A stretch of 64,000 bases of DNA from Iningainema tapete BLCC-T55. GTDB lineage: Bacteria; Cyanobacteriota; Cyanobacteriia; Cyanobacteriales; Nostocaceae. How positions within the stretch are numbered: position 1 is the stretch's first letter; each line of letters begins with the position of its first letter. The notes beneath the pieces were generated by a model. It had not been told where the DNA came from, ran no database searches, and saw nothing but the letters and a program-made list of their open reading frames with translations. A program made the position numbers and the translations under genes. Positions 35,360-43,998 of this stretch are shown in pieces. The DNA lies in contig NZ_JACXAE010000110.1 in the NCBI RefSeq assembly GCF_014698965.1, forward strand, positions 1 to 64,000. Direction: 5' to 3'.

Positions 35360-36643
35360 ATGAGCGATCGTCAAGTTATTAGACGGATTATTACTTGCCA
35401 GGGGAGCATTCAACTGGTAACAGCCCTTTCAGTATTAAGGTATAGAGAAAAACAGCAAAATTTCAATCATACTTATGAGAACTACCTAGTCATTTATGAC
35501 CTAAATACTCCTGAAAAGCAAATAGAAGAATTTGCTGCCTTCATCAAAAAAATGGCTGAAAAGCTTCTAGATTGGCAGAAAATTACTTACATTAGTCCAG
35601 AAAAGCTCAAAAATATCTCTGACAAATTAACCTCCACCCGCCCTGCCAAGTTATATCAGATAGTACATTCTTTAGTAGGAACTGAATTAACTGAAGAAAT
35701 CTACCTATGTAGAAATTGGCAATTTGGTAATCAACTTTTCATCAATGCTTACCAATCAGCCGAAAAAATTTGTTACGGAGATAGCATAGGTATATATTTT
35801 TCATCCAACGCAGCAGCATTTTTTGCCGCGTCTACTGAAGAACCTCAAAAACACCAGTTATCTTTGCCAACCTTGATTTTTAACTGGATACGCTCCTGTA
35901 AAAATCAAGTCAAAACCTTAATAGAAGGTTGGAAAGAGCAACTAAAACTCAAAACGGTGCTAGCAACCATAGAGTTTGATCGAGGCTACTTTGTCTTACC
36001 TGAAATTATGGGCGAAGTGCCGCCTATGTCAACAGTAAAGTTAGATAAAACTTATATATTAGAAAACTTTCAGCGATTAAGAAGTTTAGCAAATCCAAAT
36101 TATGTTGCTCAAACTAAAGAAAAAATAGCAGGTTTTCCTGTCGTTATCCTACTAACTTCTAATCTATCTGAAGCATGTCGAATCTCTGTGGATGATGAGA
36201 TTATTGCCTATCGTGAATTTTTAATTTCTCAAGGCATAGAAGATACAGTTTTAGTCATCAAACCTCATCCCAGAGATGATATCACAAAAATTGAGAGATT
36301 AAAACTCAGTTTAACAGATTTGTTTATCCACATATTAGTTTTATGGGAGCCAGAATTATTCTTTTTACCATTTGAAGTATTCTTTTTAGAGGCTTTTTTA
36401 TCAGAACAAAAAATCTTAAACAATAGTATGAAAGTTTTAGCAGTTAGTTCTGCTTGTATATCTCTTAAACTACTGTTTAATGTTCCCAGTATAGTTGGCT
36501 TTGGTGACAAAATTACTTCTAATTTGTTTTATGAAAATTACATTGCTGGTAGATTAGCTCATGAACACGAGCTAAGAACAGCAGTTGAAAATTTGAATTT
36601 AAACGAAGAATCAGAAACCAGGCTTATCAAAGAAACTTGGTAA
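35360..36643 (+). CDS. Polysialyltransferase-like protein
   Basis: 427 aa from ATG 35360 (AGGGGA upstream; a GTG at 35333 is less likely). The overall pattern resembles the bacterial alpha-2,8-polysialyltransferase/POLYST family. It begins with a short hydrophobic strand (IITCQGSIQLVTAL), contains VIKPHPRDD, where members carry a conserved H-P pair, and ends with SSACISLKLLFNVPSIVGFG, like the S-S-x motif of sialyltransferase GT-B folds. It stands just after kdsC. It may use a CMP-activated acid sugar such as CMP-Kdo, but no sialic-acid synthesis gene is visible in the window. The family call is moderate. Confidence 0.6.
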   Translation: MSDRQVIRRIITCQGSIQLVTALSVLRYREKQQNFNHTYENYLVIYDLNTPEKQIEEFAAFIKKMAEKLLDWQKITYISPEKLKNISDKLTSTRPAKLYQIVHSLVGTELTEEIYLCRNWQFGNQLFINAYQSAEKICYGDSIGIYFSSNAAAFFAASTEEPQKHQLSLPTLIFNWIRSCKNQVKTLIEGWKEQLKLKTVLATIEFDRGYFVLPEIMGEVPPMSTVKLDKTYILENFQRLRSLANPNYVAQTKEKIAGFPVVILLTSNLSEACRISVDDEIIAYREFLISQGIEDTVLVIKPHPRDDITKIERLKLSLTDLFIHILVLWEPELFFLPFEVFFLEAFLSEQKILNNSMKVLAVSSACISLKLLFNVPSIVGFGDKITSNLFYENYIAGRLAHEHELRTAVENLNLNEESETRLIKETW

Positions 36644-36659
36644 CTTTTTGTCTTCCCTT

Positions 36660-36686
36660 CTGCCCTCTGCCCTCTGCCCTCTGCCT
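36660..36686. repeat. CTGCCCT heptamer tandem repeat
   Basis: Nearly four direct copies of CTGCCCT in the spacer between two genes, an STRR-type repeat typical of heterocystous cyanobacteria. It creates a false upstream extension of the next reading frame. Confidence 0.8.
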
Positions 36687-36717
36687 TTCTTATTATATGT
36701 TCATTTATCTAGAGTCA

Positions 36718-37563
36718 ATGAAATATCTTAACCTTGGCTGTGGTAGCCGCTACCACCCGGAATGGACTAATGTTGATTTTACCTCAACAGGAGAAGGTGT
36801 AATTGCTCATAACCTCGCTAAAGGCATTCCCTTTCTTGATGGTTCCTTTGATGTTGTCTATCATTCCCATGTTTTAGAACATTTTTCTAAAACAGCAGCA
36901 GAGGTATTTTTACGGGAATGTTATCGTGTTTTACGTCCTAAAGGTATCTTAAGAGTAGCAGTTCCAGATTTAGAGCAGATGGCTCGAACTTATTTACTGG
37001 CGCTGGAGCAAGCCAGTGCTGGTTCTCAGGAATGGGCAAATAATTACGAGTGGATTTTACTGGAAATGTACGATCAAACTGTCAGAACCTCCAGCGGAGG
37101 AAGAATGGCAGCTTATCTTTATCAAGGAAACATTCCTAATCAAGAATTCATCCTTAAACGTTGTGGTACGGAAGTTAAAAACTTGATCGAAGCTGGGCAT
37201 TTACGTCAACAAGTACCTCTACCAGCACCACATAATCAATCAAAGCGATTGTTAAAGCAGGCATATCGCTTCTTTCGCTATCCCCACCATCGTCGAGAAT
37301 CATTACTCAAGATTATTTTAGGTAAAGAATACAATGCATTACAAGTCGGACGGTTTCGCCAAAGTGGCGAAGTTCATCAGTGGATGTACGATCGCTATTC
37401 CCTAACTACTATATTAGAACAAACTGGCTTTCAAAACATCATTCAACAAAGTGCAACTGAGAGTTATATCCTGAATTGGGTTAACTTTAATCTCGATACA
37501 GAACCAGATGGCACAGTTTATAAACCAGATTCCATCTTTTTAGAAGCCATTAAACCTGGATAA
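36718..37563 (+). CDS. SAM-dependent methyltransferase (type 11-like)
   Basis: 281 aa from ATG 36718; the longer frame from 36637 runs through the heptamer repeat and is unlikely. YLNLGCGSRYHP is motif I for S-adenosylmethionine binding, followed by NVDF, HNLAKGIPFLDGSFDVVYHSHVLEH and VLRPKGILRVAVPD. The C-terminal half (about 150-281) is specific to glycan-cluster methyltransferases and probably binds the acceptor. It may O-methylate a sugar or cap a chain. It sits between the polysialyltransferase-like gene and a GT2 gene. Confidence 0.82.
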   Translation: MKYLNLGCGSRYHPEWTNVDFTSTGEGVIAHNLAKGIPFLDGSFDVVYHSHVLEHFSKTAAEVFLRECYRVLRPKGILRVAVPDLEQMARTYLLALEQASAGSQEWANNYEWILLEMYDQTVRTSSGGRMAAYLYQGNIPNQEFILKRCGTEVKNLIEAGHLRQQVPLPAPHNQSKRLLKQAYRFFRYPHHRRESLLKIILGKEYNALQVGRFRQSGEVHQWMYDRYSLTTILEQTGFQNIIQQSATESYILNWVNFNLDTEPDGTVYKPDSIFLEAIKPG

Positions 37564-37591
37564 ACCTCATAAATTTGCTGAAAAATCCCAA

Positions 37592-38464
37592 ATGTATCCT
37601 TCAATATCAGTAGTAATTCCTTCATACAATCAAGGACAATATATAGAAGAAACGCTCCTTTCAGTGATTGGGCAACAATATCCTAACTTAGAGATATTGG
37701 TAATCGATGGAGGTAGTACAGACAATACTGTAGAAATTATAGAAAAGTATGCAAAACATATTTCCTACTGGCACTCAAAAAAAGATAATGGACAATCTGA
37801 TGCTATTAATCAGGGAATAAATCTTAGTTCAGGTGAGATAGTGTGTTGGCTTAATTCCGATGATATGTATCTGCCAGGTACATTACTAGATGTAGGTAAA
37901 AGGTTCATCGGTTATACAGATAAAAATTATCTCATATACGGAGCCGCAGTTACTATTGAGCAAAGCAATGAAAAATTATACGGTGGCGCTCAACTTGCTG
38001 CACCTTTTGAAGCATTTAGATTAACATATGATGATTTTATTGTCCAACCAAGTAGCTTCTGGACACGAAAGCTATGGCAAAGTACTGGAGAAATAAACAT
38101 TAACTATAACTATATACTGGATTGGGATTGGTTTATTAGGGCATCAAAATTTACATCTTTTGAATATGTACACAGATTTTATTCTGTGTATCGATTTCAC
38201 CCGCAACATAAATCAGGTAATGGAGGGGCAAAAAGACGAGCAGAAATTATAGATGTAGTGAATAAATACTCATCAAAATATTGGTGTAATTTGTATGAAG
38301 AAATCAATATGTATTATGAAGCGATCGCATCTCGTAATCAATTGATGCTGAAATTAAAAGTTCCCAGACGACATGCTATGTTACCAATATTTTTTCCGAA
38401 AATATTGTCAAGAGTTCAACACAAGCAAGATTTTCTTACAGCCTTATTTATGTATGGTATCTGA
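37592..38464 (+). CDS. GT2 glycosyltransferase
   Basis: 290 aa, GT-A fold. SVVIPSYNQGQYIEETLLSV at the N-terminus, VIDGGSTDNTVEII and CWLNSDDMYLPG with the metal-binding acidic motif are standard GT2 marks. ILDWDWFIRASK further on contains a conserved acidic segment like the catalytic base region. It should add a sugar in the inverting mode to a lipid-linked acceptor in the cytoplasm. No membrane helix is seen. The sugar is unknown. Confidence 0.9.
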   Translation: MYPSISVVIPSYNQGQYIEETLLSVIGQQYPNLEILVIDGGSTDNTVEIIEKYAKHISYWHSKKDNGQSDAINQGINLSSGEIVCWLNSDDMYLPGTLLDVGKRFIGYTDKNYLIYGAAVTIEQSNEKLYGGAQLAAPFEAFRLTYDDFIVQPSSFWTRKLWQSTGEININYNYILDWDWFIRASKFTSFEYVHRFYSVYRFHPQHKSGNGGAKRRAEIIDVVNKYSSKYWCNLYEEINMYYEAIASRNQLMLKLKVPRRHAMLPIFFPKILSRVQHKQDFLTALFMYGI

Positions 38465-38484
38465 TCTGAGGGAGAAAAGTATTA

Positions 38485-39750
38485 ATGGACAATCTCAAAG
38501 TCCTACATATCAATACATGGGGTGGCATTGGTGGAGCATTTATTGCAGCAAATCGCCTTCACGAGGGTTTGTTAAAATTAAGTATTGATTCTCAGCTAGC
38601 TTATGGAAGAGTAATAAATAATAGTGATTCAGAAATCAAGGAATTAAGTGAATATATAAAAATTAATCAGAATCAAAATATAATTGAAAGGTTTTGGATT
38701 AAATTTTTCAAAAAACTAGGATTAAACGACATTGGTAATATTTCCTCGTTTAAACTAAAAAATCATCAGTATTTCCAGCAAGCAAATATTATAAATTTTC
38801 ACAATCTTCATAGTGACTATTTCTCCTATCTTGCTCTACCAGAATTAACAGCAAGTAAACCTACTATCTGGACTTTACACGATATGTGGGGTTTAACTGG
38901 ACACTGTGCTTATAGTTATGACTGTATGAAGTGGCAGAATGGATGTGGAAAATGTCCCTATCCAGATACCGAGCCATACATTCAAAGAGATGCAACTCAT
39001 ACGGAGTGGAAACTGAAAAACTGGATTTACAACCGCTCAAATCTAACTATAGTTGCTCCTAGTAACTGGCTAGCTCTGGCAGCAAAGCAAAGTATACTTG
39101 GGCGCTTCCCAATTCATCACATTCCTAATGGGATTGATACAGAAGTTTATCAACCTCTTGACTCAGGAGAGTGTCGCCATATCCTGGGTATTCCAACAGG
39201 CAGAAAAGTTTTGATGTTTGGAGCGCAAAGTTTGACAAATATCCGCAAAGGAGGTGATTTGTTACTGCAAGCACTTTCTCACTTACCCTTATCTGTGAAA
39301 GCTGAAACTGTGCTATTGACTTTAGGTGACGGCGGTGAAGAAATTTCTACTCAAGTGGGAATGGATACGTTGAACCTTGGTTATATTAGCAGCGATCGCC
39401 GCAAAGCTATTGCCTATTCTGCTGCTGATTTGTTTGTTTTTCCTACCCGTGCTGATAATCTCCCCTTGGTATTGCAAGAGAGCATAGCTTGTGGTACTCC
39501 AATGGTTTCATTTAAAGTTGGTGGCGTTCCTGATTTAGTACGCCCTGGTATTACAGGCTACTTGGCTACCGCAGAGGATGCTCAGAATTTATGTAATGGG
39601 ATTGTGCAGCTATTAGAAGATGATACTTTGCGCGAGCGGATGCGTCAAAATTGTCGAGCGATCGCACTTGCAGAGTATTCTTTAGAGCTTCAAGTACAAC
39701 GGTACATTAATTTGTACCACCAAGTTTTAGAGAAGAGTAAAAGAGGCTAA
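38485..39750 (+). CDS. GT4 glycosyltransferase with Cys-rich insert
   Basis: 421 aa, GT-B fold. The N-terminus reads VLHINTWGGIGGAFIAANRL, followed by NFHNLHSDY and TLHDMWGLTGHCAYSYDC. Four cysteines lie in HCAYSYDCMKWQNGCGKC, possibly a metal-binding or structural loop. The second half has HHIPNGIDTEVYQP and FVFPTRADNLPLVLQESIACGTPMVSF, the GT4 nucleotide-sugar site. The same Cys arrangement occurs in the gene at 40972. It is a cytoplasmic sugar transferase of this island. Confidence 0.88.
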   Translation: MDNLKVLHINTWGGIGGAFIAANRLHEGLLKLSIDSQLAYGRVINNSDSEIKELSEYIKINQNQNIIERFWIKFFKKLGLNDIGNISSFKLKNHQYFQQANIINFHNLHSDYFSYLALPELTASKPTIWTLHDMWGLTGHCAYSYDCMKWQNGCGKCPYPDTEPYIQRDATHTEWKLKNWIYNRSNLTIVAPSNWLALAAKQSILGRFPIHHIPNGIDTEVYQPLDSGECRHILGIPTGRKVLMFGAQSLTNIRKGGDLLLQALSHLPLSVKAETVLLTLGDGGEEISTQVGMDTLNLGYISSDRRKAIAYSAADLFVFPTRADNLPLVLQESIACGTPMVSFKVGGVPDLVRPGITGYLATAEDAQNLCNGIVQLLEDDTLRERMRQNCRAIALAEYSLELQVQRYINLYHQVLEKSKRG

Positions 39751-39754
39751 AACA

Positions 39755-40957
39755 TTGAAAACTATTGCTCTATTTGACTATTTTCAATATGGTCATCATC
39801 TTACCTTCCTCAGGTTATTTAGTAAAACATTATTGGAAATGGGTTATCAAGTGATGACTTTCTGTCCGGAGCCTGAGCTAGTCAGCAAGTGGATTGCGCA
39901 AAACTACCCACAGGAAACTAAACATTTTCATACCTTTAAAGTTCCAGAATTTAAGATACCTGTAATGCCAATTATTGGCAACCTACCTCAACCACTCGTA
40001 ACACTAACTAGATGGCAGCATACTGCTGCTGTGATTAAAAAAGCATCTTCAAAGATGGGATTTTCACCAGATTTAGTTTTTCTCAATTGGCTTGATAGCT
40101 ACTTCAGCAATTACTTAACTCATCAAATTATAGAGCGTGTTTTTCCTTACTCTTGGTCGGGAATATATTTTCATCCTAACAACTTACTATCGAAGCAACA
40201 TTATTTGCCCATAACTGGTACTCCCTTGATTCATTATGGTGTTGCCTTGTCTTCTCGGTGTTGTGGTATTGCTGTTCTTAATGAGATGGAAGCCAAGAAA
40301 ATAGAAGATACAATCAAAAAGCCAGTAATTATCATTCCAGATATTGCCGATGAATCGCCTCCTGATCTCAATTATAGTATTGCTCAACAAATTTGTAGTC
40401 AAGCTGGTGAGCGAAAAATCATCGGCTTGTTAGGTATATTGAGTAAACGTAAGGGACTGTTAACACTTTTAGAAGTAGCGCTACAGTCAATGCAAGAAAA
40501 TTGGTTCTTTATATTTGTCGGACCTTTGGTAACGAGTGATTTACTTCCTCAAGAAGTTGCCAGAATTGAGGAGATTGTGAATTCAAAACCAAGTAATTGC
40601 TTTTTTCATTTTGAGCATATTCCTGATGGAGCGCCATTTAATGCACTAATTAATGTTTGTGATGTTTTGTTTGCTGCCTATGAAGATTTTCGTTCTAGTA
40701 GTAATACTATAACTAAAGCAGCAGTTTTTGAAAAGCCCATAATTGTTAGTGATGGTTTTTGTATGGGTGAAAGGGTGAAAAAGTATCAGTTAGGGATAAC
40801 TATTCCCCAAAAAAATGTACCTAAATGTATTGAAGCATTGCATCATATACTAGAAAAACCAAATACTCAGAACCCAGATTTTGAAAGTTATAGAAATTTT
40901 CACTCTATTAAACAACTACGTTCAGCATTTGAAGAGATTTGCCAGACAATAAGTTAG
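39755..40957 (+). CDS. GT4-like glycosyltransferase (diverged)
   Basis: 400 aa from TTG 39755, five bases after the preceding stop, with AAGAGG just upstream. IALFDYFQYGHHLTFLRLF begins a GT-B type N-domain. It resembles the start of the protein at 50601 ([14 protein letters not shown]), so the two are probably paralogous. The C-domain has IIGLLGILSKRKGLLTLLEV and VLFAAYEDFRSSSNTITKAAVFEKP. The typical catalytic EX7E region is only partly kept. It likely acts in the same glycan pathway; activity is less certain than for its neighbours. Confidence 0.7.
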   Translation: MKTIALFDYFQYGHHLTFLRLFSKTLLEMGYQVMTFCPEPELVSKWIAQNYPQETKHFHTFKVPEFKIPVMPIIGNLPQPLVTLTRWQHTAAVIKKASSKMGFSPDLVFLNWLDSYFSNYLTHQIIERVFPYSWSGIYFHPNNLLSKQHYLPITGTPLIHYGVALSSRCCGIAVLNEMEAKKIEDTIKKPVIIIPDIADESPPDLNYSIAQQICSQAGERKIIGLLGILSKRKGLLTLLEVALQSMQENWFFIFVGPLVTSDLLPQEVARIEEIVNSKPSNCFFHFEHIPDGAPFNALINVCDVLFAAYEDFRSSSNTITKAAVFEKPIIVSDGFCMGERVKKYQLGITIPQKNVPKCIEALHHILEKPNTQNPDFESYRNFHSIKQLRSAFEEICQTIS

Positions 40958-40971
40958 ATGAAAGGAGTAAA

Positions 40972-42240
40972 ATGAAAGTATTACATCTAAGTACTTTTGA
41001 CACACTGGGTGGTGCGGCTCGTGCTTCTTATCGATTGCATCAAGGTTTACAAAGAATTGGTGTAAACTCACAAATGCTAGTGCAAAAAAAGTTTAGTGAC
41101 GATAGAACTGTAATTGCTACAGAACCAAAGTCAGGAATAAAAAGAGCGCTCGCCAAATCAAAACCACTATTAGAAGGTTTACCATTACAGTTATATCCCA
41201 AGCGAAACACCACAATGTTTTCCACAGAGTGGTTGCCTGATGCACTTGCCCCGAAAATTGCTCAACTTGCACCAGATATCATCAATCTGCACTGGGTAGG
41301 CAATGGGTATCTACACATAGAAACTCTAACTAAACTTAATCAACCAATCGTTTGGACTCTTCTGGATATGTGGGCTTTCACTGGGGGATGTCACTATAGC
41401 GAAAAGTGCGATCGCTACACTGACTCCTGTGGAGCTTGTCCTCAACTTGGTAGCAGTAATCGAGATTTATCATATAATATATGGCAACGTAAAGCCAAGG
41501 CTTGGGGTAATTTAGATATAACAGTTGTTGCCCCTACTCAGTGGTTAGCTGATTGCGCCAAAGCTAGTTCTGTTTTTAGAAATGTACGAGTGGAGGTAAT
41601 TCCCTTTTGTCTTGATACCAAAAGTTATAAACCAATCAACCGTCAGCTAGCACGACAACTACTAAATTTACCGCAAGATAAACAACTAGTACTTTTTGGG
41701 GCGATTAGTGCAACTAGCGACGAAAGAAAAGGATTTCATTTACTGCAAGCAGCTTTAGAAAAATTGGGTGTGTCAGAATGGCAAAAAAAAGTAGAGCTTG
41801 TCGTTTTTGGTGCGTCTCAACCTGAAAAACCAATTAATTTTGGCTTTAATTCTCACTATTTAGGTCGTTTATACGATGATATTTCCCTGGCGATCGTTTA
41901 CTCGGCTGCTGATGTGATGATAGTGCCTTCGATTCAAGAAGCATTTGGGCAAACTGCATCTGAGGCTCTTGCTTGTGGTACTCCAGTAGTTGCATTTGAC
42001 GCCACTGGTTTAAAAGATATTGTTGAGCATCAGCACAACGGTTATCTCGTCAAACCCTATGAAATTGAAGACTTGGCGGATGGAATAGTCTGGGTGCTGC
42101 AAGATACAGAACGATACCAAAAATTGTCTCAATCAGCTCGTTTAACAGCTGAGGGCAAGTTTGCCTTGGAAATGCAAGCACACCATTATCAATCTTTGTA
42201 CTCTGAGATTCTTAAAGAAAGTGATAAAAAATATTATTAG
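40972..42240 (+). CDS. GT4 glycosyltransferase with Cys-rich insert
   Basis: 422 aa from ATG 40972, chosen for AAAGGAG 6 bases upstream. KVLHLSTFDTLGGAARASYRL opens the N-domain. TLLDMWAFTGGCHYSEKC with CGACP repeats the four-cysteine insert of the gene at 38485. The C-domain has VFGAS, YLGRL and IVPSIQEAFGQTASEALACGTPVVAF, a complete GT4 donor site. The last 20 bases overlap the start of the adenylating-enzyme gene, which links this sugar gene to the following small-molecule genes. Confidence 0.9.
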   Translation: MKVLHLSTFDTLGGAARASYRLHQGLQRIGVNSQMLVQKKFSDDRTVIATEPKSGIKRALAKSKPLLEGLPLQLYPKRNTTMFSTEWLPDALAPKIAQLAPDIINLHWVGNGYLHIETLTKLNQPIVWTLLDMWAFTGGCHYSEKCDRYTDSCGACPQLGSSNRDLSYNIWQRKAKAWGNLDITVVAPTQWLADCAKASSVFRNVRVEVIPFCLDTKSYKPINRQLARQLLNLPQDKQLVLFGAISATSDERKGFHLLQAALEKLGVSEWQKKVELVVFGASQPEKPINFGFNSHYLGRLYDDISLAIVYSAADVMIVPSIQEAFGQTASEALACGTPVVAFDATGLKDIVEHQHNGYLVKPYEIEDLADGIVWVLQDTERYQKLSQSARLTAEGKFALEMQAHHYQSLYSEILKESDKKYY

Positions 42241-43666
42241 AACTTGGACGACGGAGACAAACGGGCTAACAGATGGACAAATAACCTGTACTTATGCGGA
42301 AATTCCCGAAATATTTGACAGGTTTCATAGGTATTTTGCCCAACAGGGAATTGGGATAGAAAATTACCTTGCCTTAGAATGCGATAATTCCGTAACCAGT
42401 GGGCTAGTATTGCTGTACTTACTCTCCTCTGGGTACAGTTTTTTACTGTTATCCAAAGAAGCTAATTTCTCCCCAGCACCAAATACAAAGCGCCTTGTCC
42501 AACCATTCTGCTCATACAGGATTGCAACCGAAAGTACTATAGGCAAAGATGCTGTTAATCTCAAACATCCCGAACAATTTTTGCGCCTAGTTAAGAATGA
42601 AGATTGTTCGAGCGATCGCCACTACAGCAATCACGCTAGTCATGAACTCTATTTGCGCACATCAGGAAGTATGGGGAGTCCCAAAATGGCAGTACACTCC
42701 CACAAAAAACTGATGGAAAACGCTCTCAACTGTGTGCAGCGATTGAAACTTCAGCACGATGACAGAATTGCAATTCCCGTTCCCATCACACATATGTACG
42801 GTTTAGGGGCAGCTTTTCTTCCTGGTGTGGCTGTTGGTGCATCAATTGACTTACAACCAAGTGCCAACCTACTCAGGTATTTACAACGGGAGAAAGAATT
42901 TAATCCCAATGTTACCTTCCTAACACCGACTTTTTGTGAAACCTTAATTAAAGGCCGAAAATCTTCGCGGTTCTACAAACTGACTGTAGCAGCAGGCGAT
43001 CGCCTCAAGGAAGATACATTTACTCTCTATGAATCCCGTTTTGGTTGTTTAGTGAAATTATACGGCAGCACAGAAATGGGAGCTATAGCAGCTGCTAGTC
43101 CAGACGATCCAGCGTCACTGCGGATTAAAACTGTTGGTAAACCCATGCCAGGAGTGCAAATGCGCGTAGACGAAGAAATCGAGGGCATCGGCGAAATTTG
43201 GTGTCAGCACCAATGGGGGTTCGAGAGATATATCGATGAAAATGGTAACTCAAATAGTCAAGGAGTACAGACTCAAACTGATTGGTTCCGCACCAAAGAC
43301 TTGGGTCGATGGATAGATGGACACATAGAAGTCCTTGGTAGATGCGATCATAGCGTCAATAGGGATGGTTTTCTGGTTTTCTTTTCAGATGTAGAAAAAG
43401 CAATGGAAACAATAAAAGGTATCGATTCTGTTGTCGTCGTTTCCAAAGGAGAAAGCCAACGAGGGAAAGCAATTGTAGCCTATTGCGTTCTCACCCCTGA
43501 CACAAATATTGCGTCATCAGATATCAAAGCAGCTTGTTTCCATATTCTACCAAAGCGTGCAATTGCCGATCGCATCTTTATTGTTAAATCCTTACCAATG
43601 CTACCCAATGGCAAAATTGATCGGCAAAAACTTATCAATATGGAAGATCAAATAAACGAATCATAA
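42221..43666 (+). CDS. Free-standing adenylate-forming enzyme (acyl-AMP ligase)
   Basis: 481 aa from GTG 42221. It is an ANL-superfamily protein: LRTSGSMGSPKMAVHSH matches the ATP-binding A3 loop, LYGSTEMGAIAA A5, WFRTKDLGRW A7 (the usual RTGD reads RTKD), GRCDHSVNRDGFLVF A8, and LPMLPNGKIDR A10 with the catalytic lysine. It should activate a carboxylic acid with ATP and hand it to a thiol. The carrier protein encoded 16 bases downstream is the obvious acceptor. The substrate-binding residues do not let me name the acid; fatty, hydroxy or aromatic acids are all possible. Confidence 0.88.
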   Translation: MIKNIIRTWTTETNGLTDGQITCTYAEIPEIFDRFHRYFAQQGIGIENYLALECDNSVTSGLVLLYLLSSGYSFLLLSKEANFSPAPNTKRLVQPFCSYRIATESTIGKDAVNLKHPEQFLRLVKNEDCSSDRHYSNHASHELYLRTSGSMGSPKMAVHSHKKLMENALNCVQRLKLQHDDRIAIPVPITHMYGLGAAFLPGVAVGASIDLQPSANLLRYLQREKEFNPNVTFLTPTFCETLIKGRKSSRFYKLTVAAGDRLKEDTFTLYESRFGCLVKLYGSTEMGAIAAASPDDPASLRIKTVGKPMPGVQMRVDEEIEGIGEIWCQHQWGFERYIDENGNSNSQGVQTQTDWFRTKDLGRWIDGHIEVLGRCDHSVNRDGFLVFFSDVEKAMETIKGIDSVVVVSKGESQRGKAIVAYCVLTPDTNIASSDIKAACFHILPKRAIADRIFIVKSLPMLPNGKIDRQKLINMEDQINES

Positions 43667-43682
43667 ATAGAGAGGTAAAAAA

Positions 43683-43973
43683 ATGTCTGAAATAGTAACT
43701 CAACTAAAAACCATCATAGCAGAAGAACTAGATGTCAATCTTAAGGTAGGAGAAATAGATGAAAACGCCTCCTTATTTGAAGAAGGATTAGGACTTGACT
43801 CCATTGCAATTGTTGAACTCATATCTTTAGTCGAGCAACACTTTAACTTTCAGTTTTCTGACTCTGAACTAACCCCTAATTATTTCAGCACCATTAACAA
43901 CTTAGCCAACTTTATTTCTCATAAAATAGCATCCAAAAAACTGGAAACCTCAACCACTCCCTTTATCCCATAA
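43683..43973 (+). CDS. Acyl carrier protein
   Basis: 96 aa. LGLDSIAIVELI places the phosphopantetheine-bearing Ser40 in a perfect D-S-I context, and the charge pattern (ELD, EIDENASLFEEG) is that of an ACP. About 15 residues of C-terminal tail (SKKLETSTTPFIP) exceed the usual length. AGAGGT lies upstream of the ATG. It is not the fatty-acid-synthesis ACP. Being next to the adenylating enzyme, it likely receives the activated acid and presents it to the condensation or radical SAM enzymes downstream. Confidence 0.93.
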   Translation: MSEIVTQLKTIIAEELDVNLKVGEIDENASLFEEGLGLDSIAIVELISLVEQHFNFQFSDSELTPNYFSTINNLANFISHKIASKKLETSTTPFIP

Positions 43974-43998
43974 AATTACCAATAACAGGAAAAAACAT

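Noticed and set aside
36660-36686. Possible CRISPR or phase-variation repeat
   Set aside because: The units are seven bases, contiguous and intergenic with no spacers. They fit STRR heptamers. No CRISPR array or cas gene is seen anywhere in the window.
36637-36717. Upstream extension of the methyltransferase
   Set aside because: The added residues come from the CTGCCCT tandem repeat. The methyltransferase fold begins at ATG 36718.
43683-43973. Fatty-acid-synthesis acpP
   Set aside because: The neighbours are an acyl-AMP ligase and a radical SAM enzyme, not fab genes, and it has an unusual C-terminal tail.
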